Assembly: GCF_014646075.1 (NCBI RefSeq)
Contig: NZ_BMMT01000010.1
Location: 1-64,000 of the forward strand
Origin: Saccharopolyspora thermophila
GTDB lineage: Bacteria; Actinomycetota; Actinomycetes; Mycobacteriales; Pseudonocardiaceae
DNA: 64,000 nucleotides
Direction of reading: 5' to 3'
The position numbers were made by a program, and so were the translations under genes. The notes beneath the pieces are model-generated. The model was not told where the DNA came from. It ran no database searches and saw only the letters and a program-made list of their open reading frames with translations. Positions 51,227 through 61,257 of the stretch are shown here, in pieces (position 1 is the stretch's first letter; each line of letters opens with the position of its first letter).

Positions 51227-51327
51227 CACCCGCCGTCGCTCTCCTGTGGACTGTTGGGGCGGGCGTTGACGGAGCTGCCTTGTGCGGTCAGAGTATGCCT
51301 GCACCGCTCCTGGCGAACGGAGTCGCG

Positions 51328-52629
51328 ATGGCAGCGCCCACCCACGTCCCGGACGTGTTCGACCCCCGCAGGTACGCCGGCGGCGTGCCGCACGAGGACT
51401 TCGCGTGGCTGCGCCGGCACGCGCCGGTGAGCTGGCAGGACGAGCACGAGGTGGGCGACTGGCCCGCCGGTCCCGGGTTCTGGGCGGTGACGCGGTACGC
51501 CGACGTGGTGGCGGTGCTGAAGTCGGCGGAGGTGTTCTCGTCGTGGCTGGGCGCCACGCAGATCCGCGACCCCGACCCGGCGGACCTGCCGTTCATCCGC
51601 AGCATGATGCTCAACATGGACCCGCCGGAGCACGGCCGGCTGCGCCGCATCGTCAGCCGCGCGTTCACGCCACGGCGCATCGACCGGTTCCGGGACGCGG
51701 TGGCCGCGCGGGCCCGGCTGCTGGTCGACCGGGTCGTGGCGCGTGGGGCCTGCGACCTGCCGACCGAGGTCACCGACGACTACCCGCTGCGCAACCTCGC
51801 CGACCTGCTGGGCGTGCCGGAGTCCGACCGCGGGATGCTGCTGGAGTGGACCAACCGGGTCATCGGCTACCAGGACCCGGAGCACGCGGAGGTCACCCGC
51901 GGCCCGGACGGCCAGCCGGTCAACCCGCGCTCCCCCGCGATGCTGGCCGACATGTTCGCCTTCGCCCAGGACCTCGCGGCGTTCAAGCGCCGCAACCCCG
52001 GCGACGACGTGATGACCGCGCTGGCCACCGCGGAGGTGGACGGGCGCGCGCTCACCGACGCAGAGCTGGAGATGTTCTTCTTCCTGCTGGCCATCGCGGG
52101 CAACGACACCGTGCGCAGCGCGTTACCGGGCGGGATGCTGGCGTTCGCCGAACACCCCGACCAGCTGCGGCTGCTGCTGCAGAACCCGCAGCTGCTGGAC
52201 TCCGCCGTGGAGGAGACGCTGCGCTACCACCCGCCGGTGCTGAGCTTCCGCCGCACCGCCGCGGTCGACACCGAACTGGGCGGGCAGCGCATCCGGGCCG
52301 GGGACAAGGTCGTGGTCTTCCACTGCTCGGCACACTTCGACGAGCAGCGGTTCCCCGACCCGCACCGTTTCGACATCCGGCGGCAGCCCAACGACCACGT
52401 GGCCTTCGGCAACGGTCCGCACGTGTGCCTGGGCGCGCACTTCGCGCGGTTGCAGCTGCGGGCGTTCTACCGCGAGGCCCTGTGGCGGATGCGTGATCTG
52501 CGGGTGACCGGTCGGGTGGAGCGGCTGGTGTCGAACTTCATCAACGGCATCAAGCACCTGTCGATCGAGTTCACGCCGGCGCCTGAGCGGCGGCAGGGCC
52601 CGGACCGGGGTCTTACGCTCGGGCGATGA
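51328..52629 (+). CDS. Cytochrome P450 (CYP124/125/142-like)
   Basis: The 433-residue soluble P450 has the I-helix FFLLAIAGNDTVRSALPGGM (AGxDT), the ExxR in AVEETLRYHPPVLSFRRTAA and the haem loop VAFGNGPHVCLGAHFARLQL with the axial Cys. The block SMMLNMDPPEHGRLRRIVSR is typical of the CYP124/125/142 steroid/methyl-branched lipid omega-hydroxylase group. ATG 51328 has ACGGAG 6 nt upstream. It overlaps the next MFS gene by 4 bp (ATGA). No ferredoxin is adjacent. The substrate might be a sterol side chain or branched fatty acid. Confidence 0.9.
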   Translation: MAAPTHVPDVFDPRRYAGGVPHEDFAWLRRHAPVSWQDEHEVGDWPAGPGFWAVTRYADVVAVLKSAEVFSSWLGATQIRDPDPADLPFIRSMMLNMDPPEHGRLRRIVSRAFTPRRIDRFRDAVAARARLLVDRVVARGACDLPTEVTDDYPLRNLADLLGVPESDRGMLLEWTNRVIGYQDPEHAEVTRGPDGQPVNPRSPAMLADMFAFAQDLAAFKRRNPGDDVMTALATAEVDGRALTDAELEMFFFLLAIAGNDTVRSALPGGMLAFAEHPDQLRLLLQNPQLLDSAVEETLRYHPPVLSFRRTAAVDTELGGQRIRAGDKVVVFHCSAHFDEQRFPDPHRFDIRRQPNDHVAFGNGPHVCLGAHFARLQLRAFYREALWRMRDLRVTGRVERLVSNFINGIKHLSIEFTPAPERRQGPDRGLTLGR

Positions 52630-54071
52630 CCGCTGTCGCGTTGCGTTCCGATTCCGGGCGATGGGTCCTGGTCGCCACCATCCTCGGCTCGGGAGTGGCG
52701 TTCCTGGACGGGTCGGTGGTCAACGTGGCGCTGCCGGCGATCGGCCGCGACGTCGGCGGGGACCTCAGCGTGCTGCAGTGGGTGCTGGATGCCTACCTGC
52801 TCACGCTGTCGGCGTTGCTGCTGCTGGGCGGTGCGCTCGGGGACCGCTACGGCCGCCGCCGGGTGTTCGCCGTCGGGCTGGTCGTGTTCACCCTGGCGTC
52901 GCTGGGCTGCGGGCTGGCACCGACCGGCGAGGCGCTGATCGTCGCGCGCCTGCTGCAGGGCGTGGGCGGAGCACTGCTGGTGCCGGGCAGCCTGGCGCTG
53001 ATCAACTCCGCGATCCGGCACGACGACCGCGGCGAGGCGGTCGGCCGGTGGGCCGGGCTGACCGGCGTGTCCTCGGCGATCGGCCCGTTCGTCGGCGGCT
53101 GGTTGGTGGACGCCGTGTCGTGGCGCTGGGTGTTCTTCATCAACGTGCCCATCGCCGCGGCGGCGGTGCTTGCGCTGCGCCACGTGCAGCAGAGCCGCAA
53201 CCCTCGGGCAGGCCGGGTGGACATGCTCGGGGCAAGCGCCGCGACGGTCGGTCTGGCGGGCACCGTGTACGCGCTGATCGAGGCCCCGACCGCGGGCTGG
53301 AGCGCGCTCACCGTGACATCGGCGGTGGTGGGGGTCGCGGCGCTGGTGGCTTTCCCGCTCGTCGAGCGCCGGGTCCCGGAGCCGCTGCTGCCGCTGTCGT
53401 TGTTCCGGTCCAGGCAGTTCACCGGCGCCAATCTCACGACCTTCGTCGTGTACGCGGCGCTGAGCGGCGCCCTGTTCCTGCTGTCGCTGCAGTTGCAGCA
53501 GTCGATGGGGTACAGCGCGCTGGAGGCCGGGATCGCGACGCTGCCGGTGACGATCGTGATGTTGCTGCTGTCAGGACGGGTGGGCGCGCTGGCGCAGCGG
53601 ACCGGGCCGCGGGTGCCGATGACGGTGGGGCCGATCGGGTGCGCGGTCGGGCTGGTGCTGCTGACGTGGGCACAGCCGGGCAGCACCTATGCCGGCGGTG
53701 TGCTGCCCGGGGTGCTGGTCTTCGGCCTGGGCCTGTCGGTCACGGTCGCTCCGCTGACCTCGGCGGTGCTGGCCTCGGTCACCGCCGACAACGGCGGGGT
53801 GGCGTCCGGGGTGAACAACGCGGTTTCGCGCCTGGCCGGGCTGCTGGCGGTCGCGGTGCTGCCCGTCGTGGCCGGCCTCGAGCACACCGCCGCGGGCCAA
53901 CCGCTGGGTCCCGGTTTCGCGCGGGCGATGCTGATCTCGGCGGCGCTGTGCGCGGCCGGGGCCCTGCTGTCCTGGCTGACGATCGACCGGACGAAGAAGG
54001 TGCACACTTACCCGCTGCCCGGCCTCAACCACGCCTGTCAGGACCCGTGCACCTGTGACGAGCGGCGCTGA
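52626..54071 (+). CDS. MFS transporter, DHA2 (14-TM) drug-efflux type
   Basis: The 481-residue transporter has 14 TM helices. FLDGSVVNVALPAIGRDVGG (TM1/motif D1), LLLGGALGDRYGRRRVFAVG (motif A) and GPFVGGWLVDAVSWRWVFFI (motif C) are all intact. The C-terminal tail ends PGLNHACQDPCTCDERR with three Cys, unusual for the family. ATG 52626 overlaps the P450 stop, so oxidation and export of one compound is a plausible joint role. Confidence 0.9.
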   Translation: MTAVALRSDSGRWVLVATILGSGVAFLDGSVVNVALPAIGRDVGGDLSVLQWVLDAYLLTLSALLLLGGALGDRYGRRRVFAVGLVVFTLASLGCGLAPTGEALIVARLLQGVGGALLVPGSLALINSAIRHDDRGEAVGRWAGLTGVSSAIGPFVGGWLVDAVSWRWVFFINVPIAAAAVLALRHVQQSRNPRAGRVDMLGASAATVGLAGTVYALIEAPTAGWSALTVTSAVVGVAALVAFPLVERRVPEPLLPLSLFRSRQFTGANLTTFVVYAALSGALFLLSLQLQQSMGYSALEAGIATLPVTIVMLLLSGRVGALAQRTGPRVPMTVGPIGCAVGLVLLTWAQPGSTYAGGVLPGVLVFGLGLSVTVAPLTSAVLASVTADNGGVASGVNNAVSRLAGLLAVAVLPVVAGLEHTAAGQPLGPGFARAMLISAALCAAGALLSWLTIDRTKKVHTYPLPGLNHACQDPCTCDERR

Positions 54072-54107
54072 AGCGTGCCGGGTGGTCATTGCGGGTAGCC
54101 GGAGGGC

Positions 54108-54386
54108 GTGCCGAAGCGCAGACGAGAGGACTACGAGCGGGGCCTGCCCGGGTACCACGATCCGCTGGCCGGGTACGGCGGCGCGCCCTACGCCCGCAGC
54201 GCGTTGACGCTGCGGTTGTGGCTGGCGGGGTTCGGACTGGTGTTCTGCGGGGTGGCGGCGGCGCTGGTGTTCCTGTCGCTGCCCGAACTGGCCTGGCTGG
54301 GCTGGGTGCTGGTGGTGCTCGCGGTGATCGCGGCCGTGGACCTTGCGTGGGTGGCGCACCGCAAGCGCCGCGGCGAGCCCGGCTGA
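54108..54386 (+). CDS. DUF6343-like small membrane protein
   Basis: The 92-residue protein has a soluble head (RREDYERGLPGYHDPLAGYG) and then ARSALTLRLWLAGFGLVFCG, with two TM helices (VAAALVFLSLPELAWLGWVL, VVLAVIAAVDLAWVAHRKRR). The R-S-A-L-x-L-R-L pattern before TM1 is as in DUF6343 proteins. GTG 54108 start, about 36 bp after the MFS stop. Function unknown. Confidence 0.65.
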   Translation: MPKRRREDYERGLPGYHDPLAGYGGAPYARSALTLRLWLAGFGLVFCGVAAALVFLSLPELAWLGWVLVVLAVIAAVDLAWVAHRKRRGEPG

Positions 54387-54696
54387 GCCGCGCGGCTTCC
54401 AGGCGGTGCGGGTGCAGACCGGGTGCCGGGCCTGAGCACCGCGTACGGCGTCAGCCGGGACGGCGCCTACACCTGCGCGCCGGGGGGATGCCGCAGCACC
54501 TCGCGTTAACCGTGGCGGCCTGTTTGTGCTGCCTCGCCGAACCCGGTGGTTTCGATGCGGGGCTGCACGCCGCCGCGACGGCCGACCCGGCCCGTCCCGC
54601 ACGCAGCAGCCACAGTGGACAGATCAGCCTCGGCTCGCCGACCCGACGATCTCGCGTCAGCATCGACGGAGTCCGCGGCACCGGGCACGCTGCGCA
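54387..54696. other. Intergenic 310 bp, no gene seen
   Basis: Frames here are Arg/Ala/Pro-rich without SD. The only feature noticed is CCACAGTGGAC at 54610-54620, a motif that recurs in the window. It separates two convergent genes. Confidence 0.45.
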
Positions 54697-55161
54697 CTAT
54701 CCTGCGCTGGCGCGCTGAAGCGTCGAGCGCCCGAACACCCACACCCGCAGCACGACAAAGCGCGTGACGCCGCCGAACACGCTCATCGTGGCGACCGCCG
54801 CCGCTTCGGCGACGCTGGTCGGGTCGGTTACGAACGCGCTCAGCAGTCCCAGCGCCAGGTTGTTGGAGACGCAGTAGAAGGCGAACACCGTCAGGGTCTG
54901 CAGGTGCATCCGCACCGGGTACTCGTCGCGCCCGGCGAACACCACCACCCGCTGGGCGACGCTGCTGGCCGCGGTCGACAGCGCCAGCGCGAGGACGTTG
55001 GCCGCTCCTGCGGAGAACAGGCCGCGCAGCAGGACGTACAGCACGGCGTTCAGCGCGGTCGACAGGACACCGACGAGGGTGAACCGGGCCGCCTGCCCGA
55101 CGACGTGGTCGCGCCAGACGATCCTGCACACCACCTGGTCCCCGACCGCCAGCTCGTTCAT
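54697..55161 (-). CDS. GtrA-like membrane protein
   Basis: The 154-residue protein has four TM helices of the GtrA/DPMS family: AARFTLVGVLSTALNAVLYV, AANVLALALSTAASSVAQRV, HLQTLTVFAFYCVSNNLALG and a last segment ending FVVLRVWVFGR. Such proteins help flip or handle polyprenyl-linked sugars for cell-surface glycosylation. ATG 55161 has GGGAG upstream. No glycosyltransferase partner is adjacent. Confidence 0.85.
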   Translation of the reverse strand: MNELAVGDQVVCRIVWRDHVVGQAARFTLVGVLSTALNAVLYVLLRGLFSAGAANVLALALSTAASSVAQRVVVFAGRDEYPVRMHLQTLTVFAFYCVSNNLALGLLSAFVTDPTSVAEAAAVATMSVFGGVTRFVVLRVWVFGRSTLQRASAG

Positions 55162-55462
55162 CCGCACTCCCACCGCCCGTACCGGACCTGCTCCCGGAAG
55201 CTAGCCGGGTAGTGCGCGAGGGCCGCGAGCACAACCTGGGTGGAACCTGGGAACGGGGGGCCACCGGGTCGCGCTCATCAGCCAGGGCATGTGGCACATT
55301 GTGTTCGACCCGTCACGAAAAGGAATTCGACCGTTCCGGTGAGCGCTGGACGCGGCGGATCTGGACGGCGATGTGGTGCGCCGCGCACGTTCCTCTCACT
55401 CATCCGCCTCATCACGATGGCGACGGCTGCCCAGTGACGGGAACGCGGCGAAGGTTCGCTCG
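55162..55462. other. Intergenic 301 bp, no gene seen
   Basis: It contains the GtrA promoter side and the 3' side of the MatC-type gene. No frame with a protein-like composition and no clear hairpin were found. Confidence 0.4.
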
Positions 55463-56749
55463 TCACAACGAGGTCGGCACGACCACCGCCGACCACACCA
55501 GTAGCGGCGCCACCAGCACCACCAGTCCGCCGTAGGCGAGCATCCTGCGCTGGAACCACTGTCTGTCCGGCACCTGCGCCTGGGCGAGCACGATGATGCC
55601 GTTGGTGGAGAACGGGCTGACGTCCACCACCGTGGAGCAGAACCCCAGCGCCACCACGAAACCCACCGCGCCGATGCCGCCCAGCTCCAGCAGCGGGATG
55701 GCCAGTGGCAGCGCGATGCCCAGCGTGCCGATCGACGAGCCGAACGCCGAGAGCACGGCCACCGCGAAGCACAGCAGCAGCGCCGCGAGCAGCGGTGAAC
55801 CCAGCGCAGCAGCGCCCTCGCCGAGCAGCGCCAGGGTGCCGTTCTCCTTCAGCACCGCCATGTAGGTGAGCATGCCGCACACCAGCAGCACCGCCGACCA
55901 GGCGACCTCGTGCATCGAATCCTGGTGCCGGTGCGGGGCGACCAGCAGCACCGCGGTGCCGATCACGAACGCCGTCACCCCGGGGTCGACGCCGAAGACG
56001 CCGGTGACGACCAGTAGCGCCAGCATGCCGCCGAGCGTCAGCAGGCGGCGCGGCGTCACCCCGACCCTGGTGCGCACCGCGGTCCTGGTGCGGGTCGCGG
56101 TCCCGCCCCCTCCCGCGGTCTCGATCTCGTCCACCGCGCTGACCTGCTCGTCGCCACGGCGCAGCAAATCCCGGCCCAGCACGAGGAACAGCACCACTGC
56201 GAACCCGGCGTTCAGCGCGAACGGCACGGCGAACAGAACCAGTGGGCTGACGTCCAGGCCCGACCGCGCCACCATGCCAGAGGTGAACGCACCGTAGACG
56301 GTGATCGGCGAGAACGCCGCGGACAGCGCGCCGTGGCTGAGCATCATGCCCATCAGCAGCGGGTTGATCCGGTAGCGCGCGGCGATCGGCATCGCGATCG
56401 GGGCCAGCATGCCAACGGCCAGCACCGACCCCAGCGACATCAGCACCGCCGCCAGGGCGAACATCAGCCACGGGATCGCCCAGCGGCGACCGCGGACCAG
56501 CCGCAGCGAGGCGGCCACCACCAGGTCGATGGTGCCGTTGACGCGGGCCACGCCGAACAGCAGCGTGATGCCCACGACGAGCACGAACACGTCGCCCGGG
56601 AAGGAGCCGAGCACGTCGTCCAGGCTCATCCCGGACAGGGCGCCGACGAGGAACGCCGCCACGAACGCGAGGACGCCCATGTTCACCGGCGTGGTGGTGG
56701 CGATGACGAAGACTGCGACGAGCACGAGCAGGGACAGGGCTTGGATCAT
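55463..56749 (-). CDS. SLC13/MatC-type dicarboxylate permease
   Basis: The 428-residue permease has about 11-12 TM helices. The N-terminal half matches the MatC_N dicarboxylate carrier domain (VFVIATTTPVNMGVLAFVAA, LDDVLGSFPGDVFVLVVGIT). Later segments FGSSIGTLGIALPLAIPLLE and VVDVSPFSTNGIIVLAQAQ are typical of the ion-transporter (ArsB/NhaD) superfamily. A hydrophilic loop (about residues 215-245) divides two halves. It lies downstream of an HMG-CoA-lyase-like gene and a class III CoA-transferase on the same strand, so it probably imports their dicarboxylate substrate. Confidence 0.83.
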   Translation of the reverse strand: MIQALSLLVLVAVFVIATTTPVNMGVLAFVAAFLVGALSGMSLDDVLGSFPGDVFVLVVGITLLFGVARVNGTIDLVVAASLRLVRGRRWAIPWLMFALAAVLMSLGSVLAVGMLAPIAMPIAARYRINPLLMGMMLSHGALSAAFSPITVYGAFTSGMVARSGLDVSPLVLFAVPFALNAGFAVVLFLVLGRDLLRRGDEQVSAVDEIETAGGGGTATRTRTAVRTRVGVTPRRLLTLGGMLALLVVTGVFGVDPGVTAFVIGTAVLLVAPHRHQDSMHEVAWSAVLLVCGMLTYMAVLKENGTLALLGEGAAALGSPLLAALLLCFAVAVLSAFGSSIGTLGIALPLAIPLLELGGIGAVGFVVALGFCSTVVDVSPFSTNGIIVLAQAQVPDRQWFQRRMLAYGGLVVLVAPLLVWSAVVVPTSL

Positions 56750-56835
56750 TGCCGACCTGTTCCGGTCACGGCGACCCGATCCGGGTCACGTCACCTTTGA
56801 CGTTGGGACCTTGGGGTTCTTCCGGACCGGCTCGG

Positions 56836-57690
56836 CTACAGCGACCGGCCGCGGGCGAGTGCGACGCGCACGGTGGTCACGGCGTCGGCGAGGGCGTCCT
56901 CGTCGACGCCGGTGGGCACGCCGCGGGCGTGCAGGTGGGCCACCAGCTCCTCGGTGGCGATGTTGCCGTGGGCGCCGGGCGCGAAGGGGCAGCCGCCGTA
57001 GCCGCCCGCGGCGCTGTCGAAGCGGGTCACCCCCAGCTCGACGGCGGCGTCCACTGTGTCCAGAGCGCGGCCGTGGGCGTTGTGCAGGTGCAGGGAGAAG
57101 TCCACGTCGGGCAGTTCGTGCCGGACGACGCCGAGTGAGCGCACCACCTGCTCGGGCTCGGCGGTGCCGAGGGTGTCGGCCAGGCCGATGCGCGTGATGC
57201 CCAGCTCGGCGAACCGGCGGGCGACCGCCAGCAGTGCCTCCGGGGCGATCTCGCCGTCGAAGGGACACACGAACGCCGTGGAGATGCCTGCGGTGAACGT
57301 CACCGACGGGTGCGCCGCCACGACCGGTTCGAGGTCGCGCAGCGCTTCCTCGACGCCGCGTCCGGCGTTGGCGCGGCTGTGCCCCTGGCTGGCCGAGGTG
57401 ACGAGGTTGACCTGCTTGACCCCGGCGGCCACCGCGTGTTCCACACCGCGGGCGTTGAGTGCGAGCGCGCTGTAGCGCACGGTCCGCGGGTTCGGCAGCT
57501 GCCGGAACAGCTCCTCGGCGCCGGCCATCTGCGGCACGCGGCGCGGGTTGACGAACGAACCCGCCTCGATCTCCCGCAGCCCGGCGGCGACGAGAGCCTC
57601 CGCGATCGCGACGCGGTCGGCCACGGCGACGACGACCGGTTCGTCCTGCAGGCCGTCGCGCAGCACGACCTCGGTGATGGTGACGGCCAT
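56836..57690 (-). CDS. Hydroxymethylglutaryl-CoA lyase family protein
   Basis: The 284-residue DRE-TIM metallolyase cleaves 3-hydroxy-3-methylglutaryl-CoA or a related 3-hydroxyacyl-CoA such as citramalyl-CoA. It has TITEVVLRDGLQDEPVVV (catalytic Arg-Asp), the metal His pair in DVDFSLHLHNAHGRALDTVD and the C-terminal signature DSAAGGYGGCPFAPGAHGN with the catalytic Cys. ATG 57690 is 2 bp from the CoA-transferase stop, so the two are translationally linked. The exact substrate is unproven; context points to a CoA-activated branched dicarboxylate. Confidence 0.87.
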   Translation of the reverse strand: MAVTITEVVLRDGLQDEPVVVAVADRVAIAEALVAAGLREIEAGSFVNPRRVPQMAGAEELFRQLPNPRTVRYSALALNARGVEHAVAAGVKQVNLVTSASQGHSRANAGRGVEEALRDLEPVVAAHPSVTFTAGISTAFVCPFDGEIAPEALLAVARRFAELGITRIGLADTLGTAEPEQVVRSLGVVRHELPDVDFSLHLHNAHGRALDTVDAAVELGVTRFDSAAGGYGGCPFAPGAHGNIATEELVAHLHARGVPTGVDEDALADAVTTVRVALARGRSL

Positions 57691-57692
57691 GC

Positions 57693-58928
57693 TCACACCA
57701 CCTTCCGGGCCCGGTAGTCGGCGAGCTCGTCGGGGGACAGGCCCAGCAGCCCGCCGAGCACTTCGTCGGTGTGCTCGCCGAGTTCCGGCCCGGCCCACCG
57801 CACCGCGCCCGGCGCGCCGGGCAGCCGGGGCACCACGCCGGGCAGCCGGATCTCCTCCGGGTCGCCGTCGACCGCGATCGGCACCGGGCACAGCATGCCG
57901 CGGGCCCGGTAGTGCTCGTCCTCGCTGATCGCCCGCGCGTCGTGCACCGGCCCGACCGGGACCCCGGCCGCGCCGAGCACGGCGATGACGTCGGCGGCCT
58001 CGTGGCGGGAGGTCCACGCGGTGATCGCGGCGTCGAGCTCGGCTTCGCGCGCGTAGCGGGCGTCGCCGTCGGCGAGCGTCGGGTCCGCTGCCAGGTCGGG
58101 GCGGCCGATGGCGGTCATGAGCCGCTCGAAGGCGCCGCTGGAGTTGCCCGCGATCATCACCGAGCGGTCGTCGGCGGTCGGGTACACGCCGCTGGGCGTC
58201 ACGCCGGGCAGGTTGCCCGCGGTCCGCTCACGCACCATGCCGTAGGCGTCGTAGTCCGGGATCAGCGAGTCCAGCACCATGAACACCGCCTCGTACAGCG
58301 CGACGTCAGCGACCCGGGGCCCGTCGTGTGCCCGGCCCTTCTCCTTGGCGAGCAACAGCATCAGCGCGCCGACGGCCCCGTAGAGACCGGCCAGCGCGTC
58401 GCCGACAGGAGCGGCCGGGCGCACCGGTGGGCGGTCCGGGTAGCCGGTGACATGGCGCAACCCACCGAAGGCTTCGGCCACCCCGCCGAACCCGGCCCGG
58501 TCCCGCAGCGGTCCCGTCTGCCCGTAGCCGGAGATCCGCACCAGCACGACGTCCGGGTTGACCTCGGTGAGCCGTTCGGGGCCCAGACCCCAGCGCTCCA
58601 GGGTGCCGGGCCGGAAGTTCTCCACCACCACGTCGCAGCGGCGGACCAGCTCCAGCGCGAGCGCGCGGCCCTCGTCGGCGCGCAGGTCGAGGCTGACCGA
58701 CTTCTTGTTGCGGGCCATCGTCCGGAACATCATCGAGGTGCTGCCCCGCGGCCGCCGCCAGCCGCGCAGCTCGTCGCCCACTCCGGGCTTCTCGATCTTG
58801 ATCACCTCGGCACCAAAGTCGGCGAACAGCCGCGTGGCAAATGGTGCGGCGATGAAGTTGCCCAGTTCGAGCACGCGGACGCCGCACAGCGGGGCGTCGC
58901 CTGCCGACCGCGGTGGAAATTCGACCAT
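57693..58928 (-). CDS. Class III CoA-transferase (CaiB/BaiF/Frc family)
   Basis: The 411-residue enzyme moves CoA between carboxylates, e.g. succinyl-CoA to a dicarboxylic acid. It has the N-terminal block [40 protein letters not shown], then [20 protein letters not shown], and the catalytic Asp in [19 protein letters not shown]. Start ATG 58928. It is the first gene of an apparent CoA-transferase - lyase - permease unit, with an IclR gene upstream on the same strand and a dyad 25-38 bp before the start. Confidence 0.9.
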   Translation of the reverse strand: MVEFPPRSAGDAPLCGVRVLELGNFIAAPFATRLFADFGAEVIKIEKPGVGDELRGWRRPRGSTSMMFRTMARNKKSVSLDLRADEGRALALELVRRCDVVVENFRPGTLERWGLGPERLTEVNPDVVLVRISGYGQTGPLRDRAGFGGVAEAFGGLRHVTGYPDRPPVRPAAPVGDALAGLYGAVGALMLLLAKEKGRAHDGPRVADVALYEAVFMVLDSLIPDYDAYGMVRERTAGNLPGVTPSGVYPTADDRSVMIAGNSSGAFERLMTAIGRPDLAADPTLADGDARYAREAELDAAITAWTSRHEAADVIAVLGAAGVPVGPVHDARAISEDEHYRARGMLCPVPIAVDGDPEEIRLPGVVPRLPGAPGAVRWAGPELGEHTDEVLGGLLGLSPDELADYRARKVV

Positions 58929-58952
58929 GGCCGACTCCTTTTATCGAATAAT

Positions 58953-58966
58953 GAGAATCAATACTC
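58953..58966. promoter_or_regulatory. GAG-N8-CTC dyad before the CoA-transferase, candidate IclR operator
   Basis: GAGAATCAATACTC is a 14-bp imperfect palindrome within an AT-rich island. Flanking it is a near-direct repeat, TCGAATAATGAGAA (58944-58957) and TCGAATGAGAA (58968-58978). The position just upstream of the CoA-transferase start suits an activator or repressor such as the IclR protein encoded next door. Confidence 0.5.
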
Positions 58967-59049
58967 GTCGAATGAGAAGCACGCTACGGCCTGGGCACAC
59001 CGAAAGCAAGATTCGAGGCGAAACCGCCACGCGACGCGCCGAGCGCGGA

Positions 59050-59703
59050 TCAGCGGTACAGCAGGACTTCTTCCAACCGCAGCGCGGCCGCGGTGACCAG
59101 TTCCCCCCACTGGGCACCGGGCCCCTCCGGCTTCACCCGCGAGACCGGCGCGGCCAGGCACACCGCCGCGACGACCTCGGAGCCGTAGTGCACGCCCGCG
59201 CTCACCGAGCACAACCCCGGCGTGCGCTTCGAGACACTCTCCACCCATCCGCGTGCCGGGTCCGGCGGCGCGGTGAGCACCTGCGCCGCGGAACCCCCGT
59301 CCGCCAACGCCAGCAGCGTGCCCACCGGCAGCGAAGCCCGCAGTTCGGAAGGGGATTCGACGCAGGCCAGGCAGAGCCGGTGCTCGCCGCGCCGCACCCA
59401 CACCTGGGCCGTCTCGCCGGTCCGGCGGCTCAGATCCGCCAGCACCGGCGTGGCCGCGGCCGCCAACGCCGTGGAGGCGAACCGCAGCCCGATGTGCAGG
59501 CGGCCGTCGCTGTCGCGGCGCAGCAACCCGTGCCCGACCATCGCGCTGACCAGCCGGTACGCGGTGGGCACCGACAGCCCGAGGTGGCGGGCGAGTTCGC
59601 TGGCCCCCATCGGCAGGGTCTCCACGGCGTCGAGGATCGCGACCACGCGATCCAGCACGCCGACCCCCGCCGAACGCCGCTCCCCGGCCCTGTCCTCGCC
59701 CAC
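59050..59703 (-). CDS. IclR-family transcriptional regulator
   Basis: The 217-residue IclR protein has a winged-helix domain ([40 protein letters not shown]) and a short effector domain ([20 protein letters not shown]). It is about 30 residues shorter than usual in the ligand domain. GTG 59703 start. It is upstream of and co-directional with the CoA-transferase - lyase - permease genes, its most likely targets. Confidence 0.85.
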   Translation of the reverse strand: MGEDRAGERRSAGVGVLDRVVAILDAVETLPMGASELARHLGLSVPTAYRLVSAMVGHGLLRRDSDGRLHIGLRFASTALAAAATPVLADLSRRTGETAQVWVRRGEHRLCLACVESPSELRASLPVGTLLALADGGSAAQVLTAPPDPARGWVESVSKRTPGLCSVSAGVHYGSEVVAAVCLAAPVSRVKPEGPGAQWGELVTAAALRLEEVLLYR

Positions 59704-59844
59704 GCACCAACCCTATCCGGGGCCAGTGTCACCGGGTGCGCCAGTGGGTACTGCGAGCCTGGGACGCACTCGGATCGCGGTGGGCGGCGGCGCTGGACAC
59801 GTGCGATGTCGGAGATCCCGCGCGCGCTCTGGCGAGGAGGGCTC

Positions 59845-61257
59845 GTGGAACTCGTCGAGGAAACCCCGTACCGGTTCCGGATCGATCGGCACGGCGACAT
59901 GCGCGTGCCCGGCGTGGTGTTCGCCTCGCATCGGCTGTTGCCGTCAGCCGGCGACGGTGCGCTGGAGCAGGTCGTCAACGTCGCCACGCTGCGCGGCATC
60001 GTCGGCGCGTCCTACGCGATGCCGGACATGCACTGGGGCTACGGGTTCCCCATCGGCGGCGTCGCGGCCACCGACGTGGCGCGGGGCGGTGTGGTCTCCC
60101 CCGGTGGCGTCGGCTTCGACATCTCGTGCGGGGTCCGGCTGCTGGCCGCCGACCTGGACCGGGCGGACTTCCGGCGGTTTGGCGAGCGGATCATGGACGG
60201 CCTCGGCCGCGCGACCCCGCGCGGGCCGGGCCGCGGCGCGGTCTGGCAGCTGCCGCGTGCGGGCCTGGAGCACGTGCTGCTCGAAGGGTCCCGTTACGCA
60301 GTGGCCCGCGGGCGCGGCACGCAGCGGGACCTGGAGCGCTGCGAGGACGGCGGCGCGCTTGACAACGCCGATCCCGGGCAGGTCAGCGCCCGGGCCGCCG
60401 CGCGCGGGCTGGGCCAGGTCGGCAGCCTCGGGTCCGGCAACCACTTCCTGGAGGTGCAGGCGGTCGACGAGATCTACGACCGCGACGTCGCCGAGACCTT
60501 CGGTCTGCACCCCGACCAGGTGTGCGTGATGATCCACTGTGGCTCGCGCGGGCTGGGCCACCAGATCTGCACCGATCACGTGCGCGCCATGGACGCCACC
60601 ATGGCCGACCACAGCCTGACCGTGCCGGACCGGCAGCTGGCCTGCGCCCCGGTGGACTCCCGGGCCGGGCGCGCCTACCTGGGCGCGATGGCCGCCGCCG
60701 CCAACTACGCCCGCGCCAACCGCCAGGTGCTCGGCGTCGCCGCCAGCGACGTGCTGCGCGAGATCACCGGCCACGGGCTCGAACTCGTCTACGACATCTC
60801 GCACAACATGGCCAAGATCGAGCAGCACGAGGTGGCGGGCCGGCAGCTGACTCTGTGCGTGCACCGCAAGGGCGCCACGCGCGCCCTGCCGCCGGGGCAC
60901 CCGGATCTGCCGCCAAGCCTGCGCAACGCCGGGCAACCGGTGCTCATCCCCGGTTCGATGGGCACCGCCTCCTACGTGCTGACCGGGATTCCCGGCGGCG
61001 AGGCGTTCTTCTCCACCTGCCACGGCGCGGGCCGCACGCAGAGCCGGCACCAGGCGGTGAAGTCCGTCGACGCCCGGGCGCTGCGCCGCGATCTGGAGCG
61101 CGGCGGCATCCTGGTGCGCGGCAGTTCCGCGCGCGGGCTGGCCGAGGAGGCGCCGACGGCCTACAAGGACGTCGACGAGGTGGTCGCGGTGGCCGAGGGC
61201 GCCGGGCTGTGCCGCCGGGTGGCGCGGCTCGTGCCGTTGGGCGTGGTGAAGGGATGA
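59845..61257 (+). CDS. rtcB: RNA-splicing ligase RtcB
   Basis: The 470-residue GTP/Mn2+-dependent ligase joins 2',3'-cyclic phosphate and 5'-OH RNA ends. Metal and catalytic residues are visible: [20 protein letters not shown] (Asp, Cys), [17 protein letters not shown] (His), [20 protein letters not shown] (His), [15 protein letters not shown] (His) and the GMP-accepting His in [18 protein letters not shown] 59845 is preferred because GAGGAGGG is directly upstream and the family begins [15 protein letters not shown] 59806 (13 codons longer) remains possible. It overlaps the archease gene. Confidence 0.94.
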   Translation: MELVEETPYRFRIDRHGDMRVPGVVFASHRLLPSAGDGALEQVVNVATLRGIVGASYAMPDMHWGYGFPIGGVAATDVARGGVVSPGGVGFDISCGVRLLAADLDRADFRRFGERIMDGLGRATPRGPGRGAVWQLPRAGLEHVLLEGSRYAVARGRGTQRDLERCEDGGALDNADPGQVSARAAARGLGQVGSLGSGNHFLEVQAVDEIYDRDVAETFGLHPDQVCVMIHCGSRGLGHQICTDHVRAMDATMADHSLTVPDRQLACAPVDSRAGRAYLGAMAAAANYARANRQVLGVAASDVLREITGHGLELVYDISHNMAKIEQHEVAGRQLTLCVHRKGATRALPPGHPDLPPSLRNAGQPVLIPGSMGTASYVLTGIPGGEAFFSTCHGAGRTQSRHQAVKSVDARALRRDLERGGILVRGSSARGLAEEAPTAYKDVDEVVAVAEGAGLCRRVARLVPLGVVKG

